In this document: positions 44,447-52,156 of the stretch, one piece after another
How positions within the stretch are numbered: position 1 is the first letter of the stretch
Layout of the letters: every line of letters begins with the position of its first letter
Source of the DNA: VAZQ01 sp963771845
GTDB lineage: Bacteria; Pseudomonadota; Alphaproteobacteria; Rhizobiales; Xanthobacteraceae
DNA: 64,000 bases
Direction: 5' to 3'
NCBI GenBank assembly: GCA_963771845.1
Contig: CAVYVC010000027.1
Location: 128,906 to 192,905 of the forward strand
Notes under the pieces: model-generated
The model's input: the letters and a program-made list of their open reading frames with translations, nothing else
Told to the model about the DNA's origin: nothing
The model's database searches: none
Program-made: the position numbers and the translations under genes

Positions 44447-44587
44447 AAAGCCGCCAATTTGCCGGTCCAGCGGACGAAAAAAGTCCACCTCTACATCAAT
44501 CTCAAGACCGCCAAGACGGCAGTAAAAGCGCTCGGCATCGAAGTACCTGTGGGCTTGTTGCTCATCGCCGACGAGCAGATCGAATGA
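44447..44587 (+). pseudogene. ABC_sub_bind receptor: C-terminal fragment
   Basis: KAANLPVQRTKKVHLYINLK followed by TAKTAVKALGIEVPVGLLLI and ADEQIE-stop is the receptor C-terminus. After the stop the TTTGGTGCAGTGCATGAGTC motif typical of the region behind these genes is present. Only 46 codons remain. Confidence 0.75.
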
Positions 44588-44589
44588 TG

Positions 44590-44735
44590 GGGGCTGTTTG
44601 GTGCAGTGCATGAGTCTCCTTATGGCACTGAGCTGTCGAACGTGGATGTCGGCATTCACGGAGAGTATTGGAGGGTAAGCGGACCATCCTCGGACATCAG
44701 AATCCGACCCTGAACTAGCCGCAGACCCCGCGATT
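44590..44735 (+). repeat. Interspersed repeat, family B, and leader
   Basis: GCATTCACGGAGAGTATTGG and AGGGTAAGCGGACC form the same unit as at 48781-48815 (GCATTCACGGAGAGTTTTGG then AGGGTAAGCGGAC). It lies between the C-terminal fragment and the leader of the next receptor gene. Confidence 0.7.
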
Positions 44736-44788
44736 AGAGCGTGGTACTGTGTCCTCCATTACGTGGGTTGACCCCCATGGAGGGTCAA

Positions 44789-45784
44789 ATGGCAATCCAC
44801 ATCCAACGACGAGAATTCATAGTTACGCTGGGCGGAGCAGCGATCGCGTGGTCGCTCGCGGCGCGCGCGCAGCAGCCGTCGATGCCGGTGATCGGATTCC
44901 TCAGTAGCAGATCTCCAGATGGTTCCACGCAATATTTGGCCGCGTTCCGCCAGGGTCTGAACCAAACCGGCTATGTCGAAGGCCAGAACGTAGCGATCGA
45001 GTATCGCTGGGCGGAAGGCCACTATGACCGATTACCGGCGTTCGCGGCCGATTTGGTTCGTCGGCAGGTGACGGTGATTGTCGCGCCTGAAAGCACTCCT
45101 GGGGCGCTCGCGGCCAAGGCGGCGACCCCGACAATTCCGATCGTCTTCCATGTAGGGGGCGATCCGGTGGCGCTTGGCATTGTCCCCAGTATCAGCCGTC
45201 CAGGCGGCAACATCACCAGGGTGGCCACGATAAGTGTGGAGGTAGGGCAGAAGCGGTTGGAGTTGTTGCACGAGCTTGTCCCCACGGCCAGCATCATTGC
45301 GCTGCTAGTCAACCCAGCCAGTCCCCTGGCTGAGACGCTGGCGACAGAAGCGCATGCCGCAGCCCACACGCTCGGGCTCAACCTCCACGTCCTACACGCC
45401 AGCGCCGAACGCGATTTCGATACGGTCTTTGCAACCTTGGGCCAACTGCGCGCAGGCGGGCTCGTGATCGGCTCCGATGTATTCTTCAACACCCAGAGCA
45501 GACAGCTCGCCACATTGGTGGTCCGTTTCGCGGTGCCCACGATTTACCAGTATCGCGAGTTCACGGCAGCTGGCGGCCTGATGAGCTACGGAAGCAGTCT
45601 TACGGACCCGTATCGTCTAGTGGGCCTCTACGCCGGCCGGATTCTTAAGGGCGAGAAGCCTGCGGACCTGCCCGTACAGCAGTCCACCAAGGTGGAGCTG
45701 ATTATTAATCTCAAGGCTGCCAGGGCGCTCGGCCTCACCGTGCCGCTGCCGTTGCTCGCGCGCGCCGACGAGGTGATCGAGTGA
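44789..45784 (+). CDS. ABC_sub_bind (DUF534) solute receptor 1
   Basis: 331 residues. MAIHIQRREFIVTLGGAAIA and WSLAARAQQ form an export signal with twin-arginine-like RR. The mature part has MPVIGFLSSRSPDGS, YRWAEGHYDRLPAFAADLVR, VGGDPVALGIVPSISRPGGN and YRLVGLYAGRILKGEKPADL, the family landmarks. GGAGGG lies 6 bases before the ATG, which is preferred over an upstream start. It is a periplasmic ligand-binding protein of unknown ligand, and no permease or ATPase gene is adjacent. The GTG of the next receptor overlaps its stop. Confidence 0.88.
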   Translation: MAIHIQRREFIVTLGGAAIAWSLAARAQQPSMPVIGFLSSRSPDGSTQYLAAFRQGLNQTGYVEGQNVAIEYRWAEGHYDRLPAFAADLVRRQVTVIVAPESTPGALAAKAATPTIPIVFHVGGDPVALGIVPSISRPGGNITRVATISVEVGQKRLELLHELVPTASIIALLVNPASPLAETLATEAHAAAHTLGLNLHVLHASAERDFDTVFATLGQLRAGGLVIGSDVFFNTQSRQLATLVVRFAVPTIYQYREFTAAGGLMSYGSSLTDPYRLVGLYAGRILKGEKPADLPVQQSTKVELIINLKAARALGLTVPLPLLARADEVIE

Positions 45785-46770
45785 AACGGCGCGAGTTCAT
45801 CAACCTTCTCGGCGGCGCGGCGGTTTGGCCGCTTGCTGCGCGGGCGCAGCAGGGCGAACGTGTGCGGCGCATCGGCATCCTCCTGCCCGCAGCCGCGGAC
45901 GAGCGCCCGGAATTTCAAACTCGCGTGGGCGCGTTCCTGCAGGAGCTGCAGCAATTGGGCTGGGCCATCGGCCGCAACGTGCGGATCGACACGCGCTGGG
46001 CCACGACCAATGCCGCCGAAATTCGCAGACACGTGGCGGAATTGGTCGCGCTCGCACCGGACGTCATCCTGGCCACTGGCACCTCGACCGTGGGGCCATT
46101 GCTGGAGGCAACCCGCACAGTGCCGATCGTGTTCCCGGCCATAGGTGATCCGGTCGGCGCCGGCTTCGTCGATAGCTTGGCGCGGCCCGGCGGCAACGCC
46201 ACCGGATTTATGTCGTATGAATACAGCCTGAGCGGGAAATGGCTGGAACTGCTCAAGCAGATCGCACCCGGTGTGACGCGCGTGGCGGTCCTTCGGGATG
46301 CCGCCGTATCCATCGGCCCTGTCCAGTTCGGCGTCATCCAGGCCGTGGCGCCGTCGCTCAGGGTGGAGGTCAGCCCGATCAATATGCGCGACGCCGGCGA
46401 GATTGAGCACGCAATCGCGGCATTCGCGGGCTCTCCCAATGGCGGTCTGATTCTGACGGCGGGCGCGACGGCGCAGCATCATAGCCATCTAATCATCACA
46501 CTGGCCGCTCGGCACAAACTGCCTGCGATCTACCAGTATCGCGAGTTTGCCGCCGCTGGCGGCCTGATCTCCTATGGGACTGATTACACCGACCAGTATC
46601 GGCGCGCAGCCGGCTACGTCGATCGCATCCTCAAGGGCGAGAAGCCGGCCGACCTGCCCGTGCAGGCACCGACCAGGTACGACCTCGTCATAAACTTGAA
46701 AACCGCTAAGGCCCTCGGGCTCGAAGTGCCTCCGACGCTGCTCGCCCGCGCCGACGAGGTGATCGAGTAG
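45781..46770 (+). CDS. ABC_sub_bind (DUF534) solute receptor 2
   Basis: 329 residues, GTG start overlapping the previous TGA (GTGA), so the two receptors are coupled. Signal: MKRREFINLLGGAAVWPLAA, then RAQQ. Landmarks: VRRIGILLPAAADERPEFQT, ALAPDVILATGTSTVGPLLE, FPAIGDPVGAGFVDSLARPG and YVDRILKGEKPADLPVQAPT. It ends ADEVIE followed by TAG, and a group II intron begins at the very next base, leaving the protein whole. Confidence 0.9.
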   Translation: MKRREFINLLGGAAVWPLAARAQQGERVRRIGILLPAAADERPEFQTRVGAFLQELQQLGWAIGRNVRIDTRWATTNAAEIRRHVAELVALAPDVILATGTSTVGPLLEATRTVPIVFPAIGDPVGAGFVDSLARPGGNATGFMSYEYSLSGKWLELLKQIAPGVTRVAVLRDAAVSIGPVQFGVIQAVAPSLRVEVSPINMRDAGEIEHAIAAFAGSPNGGLILTAGATAQHHSHLIITLAARHKLPAIYQYREFAAAGGLISYGTDYTDQYRRAAGYVDRILKGEKPADLPVQAPTRYDLVINLKTAKALGLEVPPTLLARADEVIE

Positions 46771-48713
46771 GTGCGCCAGCTGCAAGCTGGTGCGATCCAG
46801 CCGGTGCAAGTCCGGCCCAAGTAAGGGGTAGCGTCCGCTTGGTAGCGAGTGTTGCGTGGCCACTGGCGACAGTGGTCGCGAAGCGTACACAGCGATTGCA
46901 TGGGGTATGGGATTGAGCCACGAAAGATCAGATATCGCAGGGGCCGAGAGTTTCTATTCGCTCGAAGGCAACATGTGCGGCACCGCTACGCGAGGTGCTG
47001 ACGCCCTGCCGGGGTCGAAGGCCACATCACGTGCAAAGGGATCGCATCGGAAGCTGGGAGGTCTCGTGTTTGGCCGTCGTCGTGGCGTGCTGTGTGCCGA
47101 GTACGGTGGTCCGCATCGGGAAGGCGAGGAGCCGTAGCCGATGATGCACGGACACGAGAAGTCGGACCCTGCCATAGTAGCTGAGAAGCCGGCGAACAAA
47201 GCGAACGAGCCCGCGGCGGAAGCATCTGCGTGGGCAAGCGCGGCGGAGCCGGGGGAGCCAAGGGCGGGGACCGAGGGGAATGCGGACCAGCAAAGCACGT
47301 GCCGGGCGCAGAGCCGGGAAAGCGTGTCACAGGCGCTGGACCGCATACGGAGAGTCGCAAGGGAAAGGAAGAAGGAGAGGTTCATCGCGCTCTTTCACCA
47401 CATCACCATCGAGCTGCTCGAAGAGGCGTTCTACGAACTCAAGGAGGACGCAGCTCCGGGCGTGGATCGATTGACGTGGACAGACTACGAGGCAGAACTC
47501 GAGCGCAATCTCGAGGACTTGCACGATCGGGTCCATCGGAGAGCGTACCGGGCACTGCCGTCGCGGCGGGTCTACATACCCAAACCGGACGGTCGGCAGC
47601 GCCCGCTCGCGGTCGCGGCCCTGGAGGACAAGATCGTCCAACGGGCGGTGGTCGCGCTGCTGAACGCGATCTTTGACGAGGACTTCCTCGGCATATCGTA
47701 CGGGTTCCGGCCAGGGCGCGGCACGCATGACGCGCTGGACGCGCTCTGCGTCGGAATCCACAGCAAGAAGGTGAGCTTCATACTGGACGCCGACATCCAA
47801 TCGTTCTTCGACACGGTGAACCAGGAATGGCTCATCCGGTTCGTGGAGCATCGGATTGGCGACCGGCGCATCATCCGCCTGATCCGCAAATGGCTCAAGG
47901 CGGGCGTCATGGAAAACGGGGTGGTGACCGTCAGTGAGCGGGGGACGGGGCAAGGCGCGGTGATCTCGCCGCTCCTGGCCAACATCTACCTGCACTACGT
48001 GCTCGACCTCTGGGCCAACCGCTGGCGACAGCGTGAGGTCACCGGCGACATGATCATCGTGCGCTACGCCGACGACTTCATCGTCGGGTTCCAGCACGAC
48101 AGCGACGCCCGGCGCTTCCTGGACGAGATGCGTGAGCGGTTAAAGAAGTTTGCGCTGACACTGCATCCCGAGAAGACCCGGCTCATTGAGTTCGGACGCT
48201 TTGCGGCGGAACGCCGCCAGCGGCGCGGGCTCGGCAAACCGGAGACCTTCAACTTCCTGGGCTTCACCTTCATCTGCGGCAAGACTCGGTCGGGCAAATT
48301 CCAGATCAAACGGAAAACCCGACGGGACCGCATGCGCGCGAAGCTCAAGAGGCTCAAAGAGGAGATGTGGCGGCGCATGCATCAGCCAATTCCCGCTCAG
48401 GGAAAGTGGCTGTGGTATGTGGTCAACGGCTACTTCAACTATCACGCAGTGCCCACCAATGCGCGAGCACTGGGTGTGTTCCGGCATCACGTGATCGACC
48501 TCTGGCGGCGCACGCTGCGGCGTCGCAGTCAGAAGGCGCGGATCACGTGGGCGCGGATGACGCAGCTGGCGGACGACTGGCTTCCAAAACCGATCATACT
48601 TCATCCCTGGCCAAGCGATCGATTTGCCGTCACACACCCGAGGTGGGAGCCGTATGCGGGAAAGCCGCACGTACGGTTCTGTGCGGGGGGCGCGAGGTAA
48701 CTCGCGTCCCTAC
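46771..48713 (+). mobile_element. Group II intron, copy 1 (about 1943 nt)
   Basis: Begins GTGCGCC (group II 5' consensus GTGYG) right after the TAG of receptor 2. Domain V is at 48649-48681 (GAGCCGTATGCGGGAAAGCC then GCACGTACGGTTC). A domain VI-like hairpin follows (GGCGCGAGGTAACTCGC), ending CCCTAC at 48713. A candidate EBS1 CTATTC at 46954-46959 can pair with the last six exon bases GAGTAG (one G-U pair). It carries a full reverse transcriptase/maturase gene. It differs from copy 2 by about four positions. Confidence 0.9.
47141..48700 (+). CDS. ltrA: Group II intron reverse transcriptase/maturase
   Basis: 519 residues. The RT domain has LLEEAFYELKEDAAPGVDRL, RRVYIPKPDGRQRPLAVAAL, DFLGISYGFRPGRGTHDAL, ILDADIQSFFDTVNQEWLIR, GTGQGAVISPLLANIYLHYV and IVRYADDFIVGF (catalytic YADD near residue 309). 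The maturase domain follows (NGYFNYHAVPTNARALGVFR). No HNH endonuclease domain is present at the end. The last codons (WEPYAGKPHVRFCAGGAR) are translated through domain V of the intron RNA. It splices and retrohomes the intron. Confidence 0.92.
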   Translation: MMHGHEKSDPAIVAEKPANKANEPAAEASAWASAAEPGEPRAGTEGNADQQSTCRAQSRESVSQALDRIRRVARERKKERFIALFHHITIELLEEAFYELKEDAAPGVDRLTWTDYEAELERNLEDLHDRVHRRAYRALPSRRVYIPKPDGRQRPLAVAALEDKIVQRAVVALLNAIFDEDFLGISYGFRPGRGTHDALDALCVGIHSKKVSFILDADIQSFFDTVNQEWLIRFVEHRIGDRRIIRLIRKWLKAGVMENGVVTVSERGTGQGAVISPLLANIYLHYVLDLWANRWRQREVTGDMIIVRYADDFIVGFQHDSDARRFLDEMRERLKKFALTLHPEKTRLIEFGRFAAERRQRRGLGKPETFNFLGFTFICGKTRSGKFQIKRKTRRDRMRAKLKRLKEEMWRRMHQPIPAQGKWLWYVVNGYFNYHAVPTNARALGVFRHHVIDLWRRTLRRRSQKARITWARMTQLADDWLPKPIILHPWPSDRFAVTHPRWEPYAGKPHVRFCAGGAR

Positions 48714-48950
48714 CGCGTCCGGGTTTTTGCTGCACCTGCTCACGTCGGCTATTGGCACTGGACTGCCGTGCCGGAATGTCCGCATTCACGGAGAGTTTTG
48801 GAGGGTAAGCGGACTACATTTTGGCGTCCTCAGCTCCGCCTTCCTTGACCCGACTCGGACATAAGCGGCCCGCTTTTGCTGCGATGTACGGCCCTGAACC
48901 CGATCTCCAGACCCTGCTATACTCCAAAATCCTTGGCCTTGGGGGTACCC
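48714..48950 (+). repeat. Downstream exon with interspersed repeats B
   Basis: Starts CGCGTCC (3' exon), then TTTTTGCTGCACCTGCTCAC, the motif that follows ABC_sub_bind genes, then GGAATGTCCGCATTCACGGA with GTTTTGGAGGGTAAGCGGAC (family B, also at 44651). It leads into receptor 3. No gene. Confidence 0.7.
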
Positions 48951-49943
48951 ATGCAGCGTCGGGAATTCATCGCGCTTCTCGGCAGCGGTGTCACCGGATG
49001 GCCGCTCGCGGCGCAGGCGCAACAGACCGATCAGATGCGTCGTATTGGTGTGTTGACGGTGCTAGGCGAAAGCGATCCAGAAATAAGAGCTGGAGTCGCC
49101 GCGCTCCAACAAGGGCTTGAGTCGCTGGGTTGGGTAATCGGGCGAAATCTTCAGATCGAGTATCGCTTTGCCACTGCAGACACCGACCGACTCCGAATGC
49201 TTGCAAAGGACCTAGTTGAGCTGCGTCCCGACGTGATCGTGACCCGTTCGACGCCCGCTGTTCGAGCGGTCATGCGAGAAACTCGCATGATCCCAATCGT
49301 ATTTACACAGGTCATCGAGCCGGATCGACAAGGCATAATAGAAACCCTCTCACGTCCAGGCGGTAATGCTACCGGATTTACTCCGTACGAGGCGTCAATT
49401 GGAACTAAATGGCTTGAACTGCTCAAAGAGATCGCGCCTGACGTGAAGAAGGTCGCAGTTATCTTCAACCCGGCTACGGCTCCTTATGCCGATTTCTTTT
49501 TACAGTCCATCGATGCTGCTGCGCCGCCCTTCGCAATAAATCCGATTGCAACCCGCATTCACGACCCCAACGAAATCGAACGGATCATCGAAGATTTCGC
49601 ACGTGAACAAAATGGGGGACTGATTGTGCTGCCGGATGCCTTTACAGTTTCTCATCGGGGCATAATCATTGCTGCTGCCGCCCGCCATCGCACTCCTGCG
49701 GTCTATCCGTTTCGTGTCTGGGCCGTTGAGGGGGGTCTTCTATCTTTCGGCCCTGAAGCGGCAGATGCTTTTCGGCAGGCGGCATCGTACGTCGATCGTA
49801 TCCTCAAAGGCGCGAAGCCCGCCGATTTGCCAGTTCAAGCACCGATCAAATTTCCTCTGGTGATCAATCTCAAGACCGCCAAAATGCTTGGCCTCAATGT
49901 TCCGCTCAAACTGCAAGCGGGCGCCGACGAGGTGATCGAATAG
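48951..49943 (+). CDS. ABC_sub_bind (DUF534) solute receptor 3
   Basis: 330 residues. Signal MQRREFIALLGSGVTGWPLA followed by AQAQQ. Landmarks RRIGVLTVLGESDPEIRAGV, VELRPDVIVTRSTPAVRAVM, VIEPDRQGIIETLSRPGGNA and SYVDRILKGAKPADLPVQAP. Closest in the window to receptor 2 but clearly diverged, so the two are old paralogues and not a recent duplication. It ends ADEVIE-TAG, again followed directly by a group II intron. Confidence 0.9.
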   Translation: MQRREFIALLGSGVTGWPLAAQAQQTDQMRRIGVLTVLGESDPEIRAGVAALQQGLESLGWVIGRNLQIEYRFATADTDRLRMLAKDLVELRPDVIVTRSTPAVRAVMRETRMIPIVFTQVIEPDRQGIIETLSRPGGNATGFTPYEASIGTKWLELLKEIAPDVKKVAVIFNPATAPYADFFLQSIDAAAPPFAINPIATRIHDPNEIERIIEDFAREQNGGLIVLPDAFTVSHRGIIIAAAARHRTPAVYPFRVWAVEGGLLSFGPEAADAFRQAASYVDRILKGAKPADLPVQAPIKFPLVINLKTAKMLGLNVPLKLQAGADEVIE

Positions 49944-51887
49944 GTGCGCCAGCTGCAAGCTGGTGCGATCCAGCCGGTGCAAGTCCGGCCCAAGTAAGGG
50001 GTAGCGTCCGCTTGGTAGCGAGTGTTGCGTGGCCACTGGCGACAGTGGTCGCGAAGCGTACACAGCGATTGCATGGGGTATGGGATTGAGCCACGAAAGA
50101 TCAGATATCGCAGGGGCCGAGAGTTTCTATTCGCTCGAAGGCAACATGTGCGGCACCGCTACGCGAGGTGCTGACGCCCTGCCGGGGTCGAAGGCCACAT
50201 CACGTGCAAAGGGATCGCATCGGAAGCTGGGAGGTCTCGTGTTTGGCCGTCGTCGTGGCGTGCTGTGTGCCGAGTACGGTGGTCCGCATCGGGAAGGCGA
50301 GGAGCCGTAGCCGATGATGCACGGACACGAGAAGTCGGACCCTGCCATAGTAGCTGAGAAGCCGGCGAACAAAGCGAACGAGCCCGCGGCGGAAGCATCT
50401 GCGTGGGCAAGCGCGGCGGAGCCGGGGGAGCCAAGGGCGGGGACCAAGGGGAATGCGGACCAGCAAAGCACGTGCCGGGCGCAGAGCCGGGAAAGCGTGT
50501 CACAGGCGCTGGACCGCATACGGAGAGTCGCAAGGGAAAGGAAGAAGGAGAGGTTCATCGCGCTCTTTCACCACATCACCATCGAGCTGCTCGAAGAGGC
50601 GTTCTACGAACTCAAGGAGGACGCAGCTCCGGGCGTGGATCGATTGACGTGGACAGACTACGAGGCAGAACTCGAGCGCAATCTCGAGGACTTGCACGAT
50701 CGGGTCCATCGGAGAGCGTACCGGGCACTGCCGTCGCGGCGGGTCTACATACCCAAACCGGACGGTCGGCAGCGCCCGCTCGCGGTCGCGGCCCTGGAGG
50801 ACAAGATCGTCCAACGGGCGGTGGTCGCGCTGCTGAACGCGATCTTTGACGAGGACTTCCTCGGCATATCGTACGGGTTCCGGCCAGGGCGCGGCACGCA
50901 TGACGCGCTGGACGCGCTCTGCGTCGGAATCCACAGCAAGAAGGTGAGCTTCATACTGGACGCCGACATCCAATCGTTCTTCGACACGGTGAACCAGGAA
51001 TGGCTCATCCGGTTCGTGGAGCATCGGATTGGCGACCGGCGCATCATCCGCCTGATCCGCAAATGGCTCAAGGCGGGCGTCATGGAAAACGGGGTGGTGA
51101 CCGTCAGTGAGCGGGGGACGGGGCAAGGCGCGGTGATCTCGCCGCTCCTGGCCAACATCTACCTGCACTACGTGCTCGACCTCTGGGCCAACCGCTGGCG
51201 ACAGCGTGAGGTCACCGGCGACATGATCATCGTGCGCTACGCCGACGACTTCATCGTCGGGTTCCAGCACGACAGCGACGCCCGGCGCTTCCTGGACGAG
51301 ATGCGTGAGCGGTTAAAGAAGTTTGCGCTGACACTGCATCCCGAGAAGACCCGGCTCATTGAGTTCGGACGCTTTGCGGCGGAACGCCGCCAGCGGCGCG
51401 GGCTCGGCAAACCGGAGACCTTCAACTTCCTGGGCTTCACCTTCATCTGCGGCAAGAACTCGGTCGGGCAAATTCCAGATCAAACGGAAAACCCGACGGG
51501 ACCGCATGCGCGCGAAGCTCAAGAGGCTCAAAGAGGAGATGTGGCGGCGCATGCATCAGCCAATTCCCGCTCAGGGAAAGTGGCTGTGGTATGTGGTCAA
51601 CGGCTACTTCAACTATCACGCAGTGCCCACCAATGCGCGAGCACTGGGTGTGTTCCGGCATCACGTGATCGACCTCTGGCGGCGCACGCTGCGGCGTCGC
51701 AGTCAGAAGGCGCGGATCACGTGGGCGCGGATGACGCAGCTGGCGGACGACTGGCTTCCAAAACCGATCATCCTTCATCCCTGGCCAAGCGATCGATTTG
51801 CCGTCACACACCCGAGGTGGGAGCCGTATGCGGGAAAGCCGCACGTACGGTTCTGTGCGGGGGGCGCGAGGTAACTCGCGTCCCTAC
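49944..51887 (+). mobile_element. Group II intron, copy 2 (about 1944 nt)
   Basis: Begins GTGCGCC right after the TAG of receptor 3 and ends CCCTAC at 51887, with the exon continuing CGCGTCTGAGG. Candidate EBS1 CTATTC at 50127-50132 is perfectly complementary to the last six exon bases GAATAG. It is nearly identical to copy 1; I see base changes at 50446 and 51769 and one inserted A at about 51456. It looks like a very recent insertion. Confidence 0.9.
50314..51874 (+). pseudogene. ltrA: Intron reverse transcriptase/maturase, frameshifted
   Basis: Identical to the copy 1 protein through GFTFICGK, with YADD intact. One extra A (GGCAAGAACTCGG instead of GGCAAGACTCGG) near 51456 then throws the maturase part out of frame. 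The frame runs on to 51963 as a nonsense tail, while the correct tail continues in another frame to the stop at 51874. The intron could still move if copy 1 supplies maturase in trans. Confidence 0.88.
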
Positions 51888-51929
51888 CGCGTCTGAGGTT
51901 GTTTGCTGCATTTGCTCACGGCAGCTCTT

Positions 51930-52017
51930 GGCACAAAGTGTGAGTGCCGCTTTGTCCCGCTGACGACTGCTCTCAAATGAACACCGGACCCAACGTGGAC
52001 GCATACTTTGGGGCTGT
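51930..52017 (+). repeat. Interspersed repeat, family C, copy 1
   Basis: GGCACAAAGTGTGAGTGCCG followed by a diverged stretch and TTTGGGGCTG; it is related to 56057-56150 (GGCATAAAGTGTGAGTGCCG ... TTTTGGGCCGGG). It sits between the intron 2 exon and a receptor fragment. Confidence 0.6.
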
Positions 52018-52095
52018 TTATACCGGAAGGTCCGCCGGTTTGGCGCCTTTGAGGATACGGTCGACGTAGCCCGCCACGCGCCGGTACGGGTCGAT
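52018..52095 (-). pseudogene. ABC_sub_bind receptor: C-terminal internal fragment
   Basis: On the - strand it reads YRRVAGYVDRILKGAKPADL then PV and a stop, the GYVDRILKGxKPADLPVQ landmark of these receptors, cut after PV. It points opposite to receptors 1-3. Confidence 0.7.
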
Positions 52096-52156
52096 CGTCC
52101 GACGAGAAATGCTTGCGCCGAGTTCGTCGCTCCATGACCCGGAATTCTGAACGGGT

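Noticed and set aside
45628..46488. A 286-residue - strand frame opposite receptor 2
   Set aside because: Shadow of a receptor gene with all family landmarks on the + strand.
47327..48097. Long - strand frames opposite the maturase genes (also at 50500-51270)
   Set aside because: GC-rich third positions of the maturase gene keep the opposite strand open; the translation is low-complexity and matches nothing.
46771..51887. A simple tandem segmental duplication as the origin of the two introns
   Set aside because: The receptor genes in front of each intron are strongly diverged while the introns are almost identical, so separate insertion or later homogenisation fits better.
50314..51963. A 549-residue intron protein longer than copy 1
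   Set aside because: The extra tail results from one inserted A; copy 1 and the second frame show the true end at 51874.
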